Shown in pieces: positions 15,967 through 24,477 of a stretch of DNA of 64,000 nt. Origin of the DNA: an uncultured Dysosmobacter sp. (GTDB taxonomy: Bacteria > Bacillota > Clostridia > Oscillospirales > Oscillospiraceae); the NCBI GenBank assembly GCA_934590165.1, contig CAKTOO010000001.1, forward strand, positions 1 through 64,000, in the 5' to 3' direction. Below the pieces are notes generated by a model that saw only the letters and a program-made list of their open reading frames with translations, made no database searches and had not been told where the DNA came from. A program made the translations under genes and the position numbers. Numbering within the stretch: position 1 is the stretch's first letter; each line of letters starts with the position of its first letter.

Positions 15967-17832
15967 TCAGCCCGCCATGCTCTTGGCAAGGTCGGCGTCT
16001 CCGAAGATATTCGCCAGCGCGTACACCAGGAACACGATGGAGAACATCACGATGGCCACGCAGTCAGACGCCTGCGGGGAGTTCTGGTTTTGATACTGGA
16101 ACGCCAGATACGGCAGCGTGGAGGTCTTGGGCGTCATGATCAGAATGATCAGGTCCAGTTCCTTCATGATGGAGACGAAGATCAGCATAAAGCCGGAGAT
16201 GAAGCCGCCCTTGGACAGCGGGAACACGATTTTGACGAAGCGCTTGAAGAAGCCGGCGCCCTCGATCATGGCCGCCTCCTCCAGCTCGCCGCTGATCTGC
16301 AGCATGTTGGAGGTGCCGGCGCGGGAGGCAAAGGGCAGGTGCTTGACCACGGAGGTCAGCGTCAACAGGGCGAAGGTGCCGTAGAGGGCGGGCACCAGCT
16401 GCACGCCGAACAGGGTCTGGGGCTTGGAGAACATGCTCAGGTAGATGCCGCCGAAGGCCACGGAGGGGATCAGGTAGGGGATGAACACCAGCTGCTCCAC
16501 CAGTCTGCCGTGGAACTTGCCGCGGCCCTTGGCGCAGATGTAGCCCAGCATCTGGCCGAAGAGGGTGCCGAACACGCCGTTGACCAGCGTCAGCTTCAAG
16601 GAGTTGATCAGGGAGTTCTGGAAGTTGCTGTTCTTGAAGATGCCGGGCACGCCCTCCATGATGTTGGGATTGCCCTCGCCGATCCAGTAGTACAGCGTGA
16701 AGTTTTCCAGAGAGTACACGCCTTCCTTGAGCATGCAGCTCTCAATGATCAGGATGACCACCGGCATGATGATGCCGACGATAAAGAAGATGAACAGGAT
16801 GATGGTAACGATGGGCTTCCAGCCTCTCAGGCCGATGGGCGTGGACCGGCCGCCCTTGCCGCCCACGGTGGCGTAGGATTTCCGGGTACCGATGAGCTTC
16901 TGGTTGATGAACACGGACAGGGCCGCGATGCAGATCATCAAAATGGCCATGGCAAAGGCCGTCTGGGTGTTCTGGGACTTGGAGTTGGAGTACAGCTCGC
17001 TGGACAACGTCCGGAAACCGACGGGAGAGCCCAGATAATTAATGGTGCCGAAGGTGCCGATGGCCTTGGAGAAGGTCAGGATGACAGCGGACAGCATGGC
17101 GGGCATCACCAGGGGCAGCGTGATCTTCCGCAGGATCAGGGCCTTGCTGGCACCCTGAATCTCGCCCATCTCCTCCAGCTCGGAGTTGACGGAGTTCAGT
17201 GCCGCGGAGACCAGCAGGTATGTATAAGCGTAATAGTGCAGCGTCAGCACGATGATGATGGCCACGGCACCGTATGCCACCGGTGACAGCAGTGTTTCGA
17301 TCATCTCGTTGGAAACGCCCATACCTGACATGATGGAGGCCACAAAACCGGCCGAGCCGCCGACACGGGGCGTCTTGAACATACTCAGCCAGGCCTGAGA
17401 CTTCACCCAGGAGGGGATCATGTAGGGGATAATGACCGCCAGGGAGAAGAAGGGCTTGAAGGGCAGGTCGCTGCGGACCATGAGCCACGCCAGAACGGAG
17501 CCCAGCAAAATGGCACAGACAGAAACGCCGACGCCGATCAGCAGGGAGTTCAGCAAAGGCTTGATGAACAGGTTCATGGACAGGTCACTGGCCAGCAGCC
17601 GCTTCCAGTAATAGAACGTGAATTCGCCAGGTACGCCGCCCGGCACGTTGCGCAAATCGCGCTGGGACAGCTGGAAGGTCGTGGACAGCATGTCCACCAG
17701 CGGGAAAATGATCAGATACGCCAGCAGGACGATGGCGATCAATACGATCACGTTGTACGGATTCGTCACCACTGCCATGACCTGGTTTTTCAGTCGCCTG
17801 GACTTGGAATAATTTTGCTCATTCGGTTTCAT
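15967..17832 (-). CDS. Fused two-domain ABC transporter permease, importer 1 (FbpB-like)
   Basis: 621 residues with about twelve transmembrane helices in two tandem binding-protein-dependent permease domains (about 70-300 and 400-610). Each half carries an EAA-type cytoplasmic loop: LEEMGEIQGASKAL and LEEAAMIEGAGFFKR. It is the first gene of the importer operon, behind an operator for a LacI-type regulator. Substrate specificity is not visible from the permease. Confidence 0.95.
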   Translation of the reverse strand: MKPNEQNYSKSRRLKNQVMAVVTNPYNVIVLIAIVLLAYLIIFPLVDMLSTTFQLSQRDLRNVPGGVPGEFTFYYWKRLLASDLSMNLFIKPLLNSLLIGVGVSVCAILLGSVLAWLMVRSDLPFKPFFSLAVIIPYMIPSWVKSQAWLSMFKTPRVGGSAGFVASIMSGMGVSNEMIETLLSPVAYGAVAIIIVLTLHYYAYTYLLVSAALNSVNSELEEMGEIQGASKALILRKITLPLVMPAMLSAVILTFSKAIGTFGTINYLGSPVGFRTLSSELYSNSKSQNTQTAFAMAILMICIAALSVFINQKLIGTRKSYATVGGKGGRSTPIGLRGWKPIVTIILFIFFIVGIIMPVVILIIESCMLKEGVYSLENFTLYYWIGEGNPNIMEGVPGIFKNSNFQNSLINSLKLTLVNGVFGTLFGQMLGYICAKGRGKFHGRLVEQLVFIPYLIPSVAFGGIYLSMFSKPQTLFGVQLVPALYGTFALLTLTSVVKHLPFASRAGTSNMLQISGELEEAAMIEGAGFFKRFVKIVFPLSKGGFISGFMLIFVSIMKELDLIILIMTPKTSTLPYLAFQYQNQNSPQASDCVAIVMFSIVFLVYALANIFGDADLAKSMAG

Positions 17833-17889
17833 CGCGTGCAGGTACCCTCGCTTTCCTAGTTCTAACGGCCCGCTTACGGCCGGATTTTA

Positions 17890-17903
17890 TGCAAACGTTT
17901 CCG
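17890..17903. promoter_or_regulatory. LacI-type operator 1 upstream of importer 1
   Basis: TGCAAACGTTTCCG, a near-palindrome centred on CG as in LacI-family and cre sites, placed just downstream of the predicted importer promoter. It resembles the site at 18191-18204. The regulator encoded at 18239 is the obvious candidate. Confidence 0.7.
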
Positions 17904-17916
17904 TTCCCACGGTCAT

Positions 17917-17946
17917 ACCTTACCATTTCATTTGTCAAATTGTCAA
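17917..17946 (-). promoter_or_regulatory. Candidate promoter of importer 1 operon
   Basis: TTGACA (17941-17946), 18-base spacer, TAAGGT (17917-17922) on the minus strand. A second TTGACA lies 10 bases nearer the gene. The operator follows the -10 box by about 14 bases. Confidence 0.5.
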
Positions 17947-18031
17947 TAGAGCTTCCGCATTTTCCATATATTCGTATATGAAGTTCTTCTTTTTTTGTGC
18001 GTTTTGTATAATATCTTCTGTGGCGCATATT

Positions 18032-18040
18032 TGCTATAAT
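18032..18040 (+). promoter_or_regulatory. Extended -10 promoter toward the LacI gene at 18239
   Basis: TGCTATAAT, an extended -10 element about 200 bases before the LacI start. The 406-base divergent spacer (17833-18238) is AT-rich and otherwise holds only the importer promoter and two operators. Confidence 0.45.
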
Positions 18041-18190
18041 GAAGCCAAAATATAGGATATTTCACAAGTTTTCCCTGTTTTTTCAAGTTTCTATCCGTTA
18101 CTTTTCATTTGTGTCCCTTGTTTTTTGGGCAATCCCCCGCCGTCTTTCTTTCCGTTTATATACAACGGCTTCGTTTTTTCTTGTTTTCTC

Positions 18191-18204
18191 GCAAACGTTA
18201 CCGG
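18191..18204. promoter_or_regulatory. LacI-type operator 2, before the LacI gene at 18239
   Basis: GCAAACGTTACCGG shares GCAAACGTT-CCG with the site at 17890, 301 bases away. Its place 35 bases before the regulator start suggests autoregulation, and the pair could support a DNA loop across the divergent promoters. Confidence 0.65.
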
Positions 18205-18238
18205 AAATCAACGCTCTCATTCAGTCAGGAGGATCTCC

Positions 18239-19261
18239 ATGCAGCGCGTCACGATCAAGGATATCGCCCGGCTGGCCGGTGTTTCCGTCACCACGGTCTC
18301 CCGGGCCCTCAACCACGGGCCGGAAATCAGTCCAGAGACCCGGGAGCGTATCCTGCGCATCTGCCGGGAACAGGGCTACCGGACCAACCTGCTGGCCCGC
18401 AGTCTCATTTCCAGCCGCACCAATGTGTTGGGCCTGATTCTGCCGGACATCCCCAATCCCTTTCACGCCACCCTGTCTTTCAATATTGAAACGTATGCCC
18501 GGGAACTGGGCTACCAGGTGATGCTGTGCAGCGGCCGCCCCGGTGACGGTCAGATCGAATCCCTCATCGACTTTCTCATCGGCCAGCGGGTGGACGGCAT
18601 CCTCCTCAGCAGCGCCAGCGACCAGGCCCGGTATCTGCTGCGCCGCTACCGGGATGTTTTGCCCGCCGTGCTGCTGGGCGCCTGCGTACCGGAGGCCTCC
18701 GGCATCCGGGTGAACTCTGTCAGTACTGATAATTTCGTGGGCGGCCGCATCGCGGCGGAGTATTTCCACCGCCTGGGCCACCGGGATGTGGTGTATCTGG
18801 GCCTCCGGCGTGGCAGCGTCACCCACACCCTGCGGCACGGCGGCTTTCTCACCGCCGCCCGGGAGCTGGGTATGCACGTGACCACTGTGGAAAATCCGGG
18901 TCCCTCCTCTTCTATCTCCAGCGGCTATCAGATGGCCCGCCGGCTGTTTGCGGCCCCCTTCTCTCAGACGGCTCTTTTCGCCGCCTCAGACGCGGTGGCC
19001 CTTGGTGTCATCCAGGCGGCGGATGAGGCCGGCATTGCTATCCCGGAGCGGCTTTCCGTCCTGGGCTTCGATGATATTGAATACGCCGCCCTGCCCAATA
19101 TCCGCCTGAGCACCCTGTCCCGAAACACCTCTTTGATGGCCCGCGCCTCCGTGCGGCTGCTGCTGGAGCTTGTGGACAGCGACTCCCGGGACGAGTACAC
19201 CGGCAAGCTCATCACGCCCACCCTGGTAGAGCGAGCCACCTGCGCCCCGTATCCCGGCTGA
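18239..19261 (+). CDS. LacI family transcriptional regulator (copy 2), divergent from importer 1
   Basis: 340 residues: DNA-binding domain TIKDIARLAGVSVTTVSRAL (5-24) and effector domain from about residue 60 (LGLILPDIPNPFH). The ATG at 18239 has GGAGGATC before it; the frame upstream of it is untranslated leader. It is transcribed away from importer 1, and operator-like sites stand in the shared spacer, so it most likely controls that importer and itself. The ligand is unknown. Confidence 0.95.
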   Translation: MQRVTIKDIARLAGVSVTTVSRALNHGPEISPETRERILRICREQGYRTNLLARSLISSRTNVLGLILPDIPNPFHATLSFNIETYARELGYQVMLCSGRPGDGQIESLIDFLIGQRVDGILLSSASDQARYLLRRYRDVLPAVLLGACVPEASGIRVNSVSTDNFVGGRIAAEYFHRLGHRDVVYLGLRRGSVTHTLRHGGFLTAARELGMHVTTVENPGPSSSISSGYQMARRLFAAPFSQTALFAASDAVALGVIQAADEAGIAIPERLSVLGFDDIEYAALPNIRLSTLSRNTSLMARASVRLLLELVDSDSRDEYTGKLITPTLVERATCAPYPG

Positions 19262-19266
19262 ATGCA

Positions 19267-19303
19267 GAAAAAAGCTCCCCGTCAGACGGGGAGCTTTTTT
19301 CTG
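19267..19303. terminator. Bidirectional terminator between LacI copy 2 and the M23 peptidase gene
   Basis: AAAAAAGCTCCCCGTC pairs with GACGGGGAGCTTTTTT around a one- to five-base loop, with T-runs on both strands. Confidence 0.92.
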
Positions 19304-19305
19304 TA

Positions 19306-21093
19306 TTACGGCAGGTAGTTCAGGGGACTCTTGGCCACACCGTTGTAGCGGACCTCAAAGTGGCAGTGGTTGCCGGTGGAGTTGCCGGTGGAGCCCACTC
19401 GGGCGATCTGCTGGCCCTTGTACACATGCTGGCCTACCGAGACGGTCAGGCTGCTGTTGTGTCCGTAATAGGTCTCGTAACCGTTGCCATGGTTGATGCG
19501 GACCAAGTAGCCGTAGCCGCTCATCCAGCCGGCGTAGGTGACGGTGCCGCCGTCAGCCGCGTAGACCGGCGTGCCCCGGGGCGCCGCGATGTCGATGCCC
19601 TTGTGGTTGGTGGAACCGATGCCGCCGGGAGAAGACCGGGAGCCGAACCGAGAGGTGATGCGTCCGGTGACCGGCCAGCGGAAGGTGCCGGTGGGCAGCC
19701 AGGTGGGCCGCTCCTTGGTGCCCTGGAGTCTCTGCTCCGTCACAGGCTCTTTCAGCGTCACGGAGGACAGCACGGTGCGCTCCGTCTCTTCGCCGTTGAC
19801 GTAGGTGACGTTGGCCACCACGTCGGCAGCGCCGTACTCGCCGGGAGAGGTCACCTTATAATCGCCTTTGTACAGGGTGTTGGTATCCGTGTACTCGATG
19901 TCAAAGTTCACCTCGTCGATGTACCGCTCCCGCTGGACCACAGTCATGGTCAGGTAGGGCACGGAGGCGGACAGGGTCAGCACTTCGCCGATCTGCAGCT
20001 TGTCGATGTTGTAACCAGGGTTCAATGCCAGCAGCTCCGCGGAGGTCAGGCCGTTGCTGTTGGCGATCTGGGACCAGGTATCACCCTTTTTCACCTCATA
20101 GGTGACCTCGGCGGTCTTGGTGCTGTATAGGGTCTCCGCCAAATAACCCAGATTCATGATCTCCTCCGTGAGGACGTATTCTTCCTTGACCTCCACGTTC
20201 TCCTTGAATTCGCAGGAAATGGTATCCTCGTTGGTGGCGGCGGCTTTCAGCTGTGCCAGCAGCTCCTCCAGCGCGCCCTCGTACGGCGTGGCGCCGATAC
20301 GCTCGCCGTCCACATACAGGCAGTAGGCCCGGGTCACCATGCCGATCTCCTCGGACAGGTCCTCCTCAAAGGTCTCCTCGTCCACCACATCCTGCCGCCG
20401 CATAAGGCCGGCGGAGTACTGAAGCAGAGAGTCATCGATGGTATATGTGGTGCCCAGCGTCCGGGTGGTGACCTTCTCCAGATTGGAGCGGGCCTCCTCC
20501 ACGGCGGACCGGGAACTGACGGCGGCGATAACTTCGCCGTCGTAGGTGACAGTGGTGCCCACGGTATAGAAGGAGCAGAACATCACGATGGCCGCAAAAC
20601 CGCAGCCCACACCCAAAAAGGCCGCCGGGTGGATGCGGTGATGCTCGCTCCAGGCCCGGAAGTGGCTCACATGGTGGATGGCCTGTTTGCGGTGGCCCCA
20701 GGTGGCCTCCCGCAGGCGGCTGCCCACCATGGGCAGCATACTCCAGGCAAACAGCAGCAGCTGAATGGGCGCCCGCTCGGATTCCGGAAAATTCTTGGCC
20801 CGCTTCTCCCGGACGATGTGGTGCCAGCGGCGGCGGATCCACTGCGCCTTTTTCCGAACCATCTCGCAGAATTGTGCCGCGGAGCTCCGCGCCGGAGAGG
20901 GCGCCGTTTTCCGCCGGGCGGCGGAGCGCCGGGGCGTCTCCTCCGTCATGACAGCAGCAGCAGTCCGCACCGGCTCCCGCGCTTCCCGGGAGGCATTTTT
21001 CTTCGAGGCCGCCTGCTGTTCCTTTGTCAATCTCCTGCCGCTCCTGGCGCTTTGCCGGGAGGCTGGCTTCGCTTTTTTCAGTTTATCGCTCAT
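19306..21093 (-). CDS. Membrane-anchored M23 peptidase with LysM and G5 domains
   Basis: 595 residues. In order: a long, strongly basic N-terminal region (1-155), one transmembrane helix (about 156-176), a mixed helical region, a LysM domain (about 331-374), a G5 domain (about 375-457) and a C-terminal M23/LytM peptidase domain (about 494-590). The zinc ligands are visible as His497 and Asp501 in HKGIDI and His578 in HCHFEV. It should cut or bind peptidoglycan outside the membrane. A basic cytoplasmic arm of 155 residues is unusually long for this class. GGGAGAGG precedes the ATG. Confidence 0.93.
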   Translation of the reverse strand: MSDKLKKAKPASRQSARSGRRLTKEQQAASKKNASREAREPVRTAAAVMTEETPRRSAARRKTAPSPARSSAAQFCEMVRKKAQWIRRRWHHIVREKRAKNFPESERAPIQLLLFAWSMLPMVGSRLREATWGHRKQAIHHVSHFRAWSEHHRIHPAAFLGVGCGFAAIVMFCSFYTVGTTVTYDGEVIAAVSSRSAVEEARSNLEKVTTRTLGTTYTIDDSLLQYSAGLMRRQDVVDEETFEEDLSEEIGMVTRAYCLYVDGERIGATPYEGALEELLAQLKAAATNEDTISCEFKENVEVKEEYVLTEEIMNLGYLAETLYSTKTAEVTYEVKKGDTWSQIANSNGLTSAELLALNPGYNIDKLQIGEVLTLSASVPYLTMTVVQRERYIDEVNFDIEYTDTNTLYKGDYKVTSPGEYGAADVVANVTYVNGEETERTVLSSVTLKEPVTEQRLQGTKERPTWLPTGTFRWPVTGRITSRFGSRSSPGGIGSTNHKGIDIAAPRGTPVYAADGGTVTYAGWMSGYGYLVRINHGNGYETYYGHNSSLTVSVGQHVYKGQQIARVGSTGNSTGNHCHFEVRYNGVAKSPLNYLP

Positions 21094-21137
21094 AACCTCT
21101 CCCTGAGAAAGTCGTCAAATCATGGTCTTTCAAAAAA

Positions 21138-21152
21138 GTAACAATTTGTTAC
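21138..21152. promoter_or_regulatory. Palindrome GTAACAATTTGTTAC upstream of the M23 gene
   Basis: A perfect 7+1+7 dyad about 45 bases before the M23 peptidase start, in the 326-base divergent spacer shared with pta (21094-21419). It looks like a repressor or activator site; the protein is unknown. The pta promoter at 21340-21367 is the only other element seen in the spacer. Confidence 0.5.
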
Positions 21153-21339
21153 CATTTCATATTACCCTGTTTTTCTGCATACGTCAAGCCCTTTTCCCAC
21201 GAAAAAGTGTGCCAGCAGATGGTGTTTGGTGCTTTTTTCAAACCGCAGCATCTGGCACAGGCTTTGTCAGTTTTGCACATTTACCAGAATAAAAGGTGAA
21301 TATTCCGTAAATTTTCAGCGTGATGTTCCGATTTTCCAA

Positions 21340-21367
21340 TTGACCCGACGGGCCAGTCGTGTATAAT
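21340..21367 (+). promoter_or_regulatory. pta promoter
   Basis: TTGACC (21340-21345), 16-base spacer, TATAAT (21362-21367), about 50 bases before the pta start. Confidence 0.85.
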
Positions 21368-21419
21368 GAACTTGGTATAAAATTTTACCCCAACATATAC
21401 AATTTTGGAGGAAATGAAC

Positions 21420-22400
21420 ATGTTTGAGTTTCTGATCAAAAAGCTGAAGGCCCATCCCCGCAAGATCGTCTTCACCGAGGGCACCGATCCCCGCATTCTG
21501 GAAGCTTCCGCCCGTCTGCTGTCCGGCACGTTCCTGACCCCCGTTCTGGTGGGCAACGAGGATGAGATCCAGAAGGCCGCCGAAGAGGCCGGCTTCAATA
21601 TCCGTGGCGCCATCATCATTGACCCCACCAATTTCGCCGACATGGACAAGATGGTGGACCTCATGGTAGAACTGCGCAAGGGCAAGATGACCGCCGAGCA
21701 GTGCCGCGCTACCCTGGGCCAGGCCAACTACTTTGGCACCATGCTGGTGAAGATGGGCTATGCCGACGCCCTGCTGGGCGGCGCCACCTACTCCACCGCC
21801 GACACCGTCCGTCCTGCCCTGCAACTGATCAAGACCAAGCCCGGCAGCAAGATCGTCTCCTCCTGCTTCATTCTGGTCCGCCCCTCCGCCACCGGTGACC
21901 GCGAGGTCCTGGCCATGGGCGACTGCGCCATCAACATCAAGCCCACCGAGGACGAGCTGGTGGAGATCGCCTATGAGACCTCTGAGACCGCCCGCACCTT
22001 TGGCATCGACCCGAAGATTGCTTTCCTGAGCTACTCCACCTTGGGCTCCGGCAAGGGCGAGGATGTGGACAAGATGCGTCACGCCTTCGAGAAGGCCCAC
22101 GCCGCTTATCCCGATCTGGCCATGGAAGGCGAGCTGCAGTTCGACGCCGCCGTGTCCCCCACTGTGGCCCGCACCAAGTGCCCCGATTCCAAGGTGGCCG
22201 GCCACGCCAACACCTTTATCTTCCCCGACATCAATGCCGGCAACATCGGCTACAAGATCTGCCAGCGCATGGGCTCCTTCGACGCTTACGGCCCCATCCT
22301 GCAGGGCCTGAACGCCCCCATCAACGACCTCTCCCGCGGCTGCAACGCCCAGGAGGTCTACTCCATGGCCATTATCACCGCCGGCCTGTGCAAGGACTGA
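21420..22400 (+). CDS. pta: Phosphate acetyltransferase
   Basis: 326 residues, the short single-domain Pta. It converts acetyl-CoA and phosphate to acetyl phosphate and CoA, the step before ATP formation by acetate kinase. The N-terminus FEFLIKKLKAHPRKIVFTEGTDPRIL and the central DALLGGATYSTADTVRPALQLIKT are characteristic. GGAGG lies eight bases before the ATG at 21420; an ATG two codons earlier is too close to it. The gene is alone, with its own promoter and terminator; ackA is not in the window. Acetyl-CoA would come from the PFOR encoded at 43355. Confidence 0.97.
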   Translation: MFEFLIKKLKAHPRKIVFTEGTDPRILEASARLLSGTFLTPVLVGNEDEIQKAAEEAGFNIRGAIIIDPTNFADMDKMVDLMVELRKGKMTAEQCRATLGQANYFGTMLVKMGYADALLGGATYSTADTVRPALQLIKTKPGSKIVSSCFILVRPSATGDREVLAMGDCAINIKPTEDELVEIAYETSETARTFGIDPKIAFLSYSTLGSGKGEDVDKMRHAFEKAHAAYPDLAMEGELQFDAAVSPTVARTKCPDSKVAGHANTFIFPDINAGNIGYKICQRMGSFDAYGPILQGLNAPINDLSRGCNAQEVYSMAIITAGLCKD

Positions 22401-22418
22401 TTGTTTCCAAAAGCATCT

Positions 22419-22450
22419 GCCGGGACGCCTTTTGGCGTCCCGGCCTTTTT
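22419..22450 (+). terminator. pta terminator
   Basis: GCCGGGACGCC (22419-22429) pairs with GGCGTCCCGGC (22434-22444), followed by CTTTTTT. Confidence 0.93.
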
Positions 22451-22505
22451 TGCAGCCGTCCGGGTCATCCCGGCTGACAGGCTGTTTCAGAAGCTCTGCC
22501 GCCAT

Positions 22506-22543
22506 AAAAGGAAGGACCGCTTCAAAAGGCAGTCCTTCCTTTT
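22506..22543. terminator. Terminator for importer 2 operon (and pta read-through)
   Basis: AAAAGGAAGGAC (22506-22517) pairs with GTCCTTCCTTTT (22532-22543). The minus-strand tail TTTTAT suits the LacI gene ending at 22545. Confidence 0.8.
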
Positions 22544-22544
22544 A

Positions 22545-23585
22545 TCATTGGCCATTTACTTTTGCGGGCGGCGGCATACAGGTCTCCCGCCGGATCAGCT
22601 CAGCTGGTATCTTTTCGTTGTAAATCTCATGCGTCTTGCTATCCATCAGCTTCATCAGCGTCTCCATGGCAAGTGCACACAGTTTTTCCTTCGGCTGAGC
22701 CAAAGTGGTCAACTGAATTTTGGGCAGTGAAGCAAATGAAATATCATCAAACCCGATCAGGGACATCTGCTGCGGAATGTCTATGCCAAACTCCATTACC
22801 GCCTGGATGATCCCCAGTGCGAAATGGTCGTTGACCGTCATGATGGCCGTTGGATAAGGTTTCCCGGTTTCCACGCAATGGTTAAAATATGCGATGCCCG
22901 TCTGGTATCCATCTTCGATGCGGCTGCCCTGCGTAACGCTGAACAGCTCGTAGTGAACATCCACCGCCCGCTGCATAACATCCAAAAAGCCCTTTCGGCG
23001 GTTTTGGTGGGTGACCGATGACTCACGCCCTCCGAGAAACGCCATATTACGGTGTCCCAGGCCCAGCAAATAGCGGGCGCCCAGTACAGTCCCGCCATAT
23101 CCATCCACCGTGATCTTGGAAACAATGCCGTCTGGGATATTATCTCCCAAAAAAAGCGTGGGGATCTTATCAATGTATTTTTGCAGGCTCATATAGGTCT
23201 TGTCCCCAACGCCGGAAATGATCAGTCCGTCCGCTCTGCGCTCCAAAAGAGCCTGGATATTCTGCTCCTCAATATGATAATCATAAAAGGAACTGGAAAT
23301 AAACACATTGAAGCCGCGCTGCTTGGCATTCCATTCGATATGGCGAATCAACTCACCGAAATAAACATTTGAGATGTCAGGCACAATGATGCCGATTGCC
23401 TTTGACTCATGCTTTTTCAATTGGCGCGCAGCCGCATTGCGGGTAAACCCCGTCTGTTGGCACAGATCCATGATCCGCTCATATGTCTCCGGCCTCACAT
23501 TCCGGGCGCCGTTCAGCGCTCGTGAGACCGTTGTGTGAGACACGCCGGCCATTCTGGCGATATCTTTAATCGTCAGATCTCCCAT
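22545..23585 (-). CDS. LacI family transcriptional regulator (copy 3), last gene of importer 2 operon
   Basis: 346 residues: DNA-binding domain LTIKDIARMAGVSHTTVSRAL at the N-terminus, effector domain from about residue 60 (IGIIVPDISNVYFGE). The ATG at 23585 has GAGG eight bases before it; the longer open frame overlaps the hydrolase gene and is not a LacI N-terminus. Its gene closes an operon with an importer and a hydrolase, so it probably senses the imported compound or a breakdown product and binds the twin TGTTCACGTTAACA sites upstream of the operon. Confidence 0.95.
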   Translation of the reverse strand: MGDLTIKDIARMAGVSHTTVSRALNGARNVRPETYERIMDLCQQTGFTRNAAARQLKKHESKAIGIIVPDISNVYFGELIRHIEWNAKQRGFNVFISSSFYDYHIEEQNIQALLERRADGLIISGVGDKTYMSLQKYIDKIPTLFLGDNIPDGIVSKITVDGYGGTVLGARYLLGLGHRNMAFLGGRESSVTHQNRRKGFLDVMQRAVDVHYELFSVTQGSRIEDGYQTGIAYFNHCVETGKPYPTAIMTVNDHFALGIIQAVMEFGIDIPQQMSLIGFDDISFASLPKIQLTTLAQPKEKLCALAMETLMKLMDSKTHEIYNEKIPAELIRRETCMPPPAKVNGQ

Positions 23586-23604
23586 AAGTCGCCTCGCTTC
23601 ACTA

Positions 23605-24477
23605 TCAAAAATAATATGCAAACTCTCCCTGAAATGTAAATCGGACCTGGGAATTCCCAGCTTGTCCCAATTCGTCCATGCGCTTCTGCATATCATTATT
23701 ATAATGCTCTTTGTCAACCGTGACCACAAGAATTTTCGGAGTAGTCATTTTTTGTGTCTCCTCTGAAAAGTAAAGCGGATTGATGCCGTGGTGGGATAGC
23801 TTTTGGATAATTGGACGCACCGGTCCGTATCTCTCAAGTGCCATACGAAGTGTTTGGTCCGGGCTGTCTCCCGCCATCAGCGCGATGTCGGTTCCCCGAT
23901 TTGTCAGCAGCCAGATACTGCTGTCTTCGTTGCACGCCTGCTTGTGCAGTTCCAACAGCGTCATCATTTCCCGCTCGCCCAGATCTGGCCGGCAAAGCTC
24001 CTTTGCTCTGGTGACCGACCGCATGGGAGCATCCGCCGTAGGATAGAGACAGTGCAGCACATTTTCTCCAAACACGAACTTTTTCCCGCCGCACGAAACA
24101 GATGTGCGCATTTTGGTGCCTGAGCGCCGGAAATACTGGAAAATACGATGATATTCCCGATAAAATTCGCGGTCTCCAAAAATCGGATAAACAGCCTCAT
24201 GAAATACAAGGTCTCCGCAGGGGGCCACTAACTCTTCCACCTTGATTTTGTCGATCAGCTGATAAAAGCCCCCGAAGTGGTCTTGATGCAGGTGCGTCAG
24301 AATCATCAGGTCCACTGTTTTGATTTCGCGCTCCTCCAAAAATTCCAGCAGCGGCTGATGCCCGCGCCAGGAGAGTTCTCCGCCATCAAGCACCACGGTC
24401 TTTTTCCCTTGTTCGCTGTCCAGGAAGAAAACAGAGCAGTCTGCGCGGCCCACATTTAAAATGTGAAGCTCGTTCAT
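23605..24477 (-). CDS. Metallo-beta-lactamase fold hydrolase in importer 2 operon
   Basis: 290 residues with the MBL metal site HLHQDH (62-67) and a later Asp/His set (MAGDSPDQT, LSHHGINP), closest in style to the ComEC/Rec2 C-terminal hydrolase domain. There is no signal peptide or membrane helix, so it is cytoplasmic. Members of the fold hydrolyse phosphodiesters, thioesters or lactones with bound metal. The start overlaps the importer ATPase stop by four bases (ATGA), which ties its activity to the imported substrate. A phosphoester or cyclic phosphate substrate is plausible but not shown. Confidence 0.9.
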   Translation of the reverse strand: MNELHILNVGRADCSVFFLDSEQGKKTVVLDGGELSWRGHQPLLEFLEEREIKTVDLMILTHLHQDHFGGFYQLIDKIKVEELVAPCGDLVFHEAVYPIFGDREFYREYHRIFQYFRRSGTKMRTSVSCGGKKFVFGENVLHCLYPTADAPMRSVTRAKELCRPDLGEREMMTLLELHKQACNEDSSIWLLTNRGTDIALMAGDSPDQTLRMALERYGPVRPIIQKLSHHGINPLYFSEETQKMTTPKILVVTVDKEHYNNDMQKRMDELGQAGNSQVRFTFQGEFAYYF

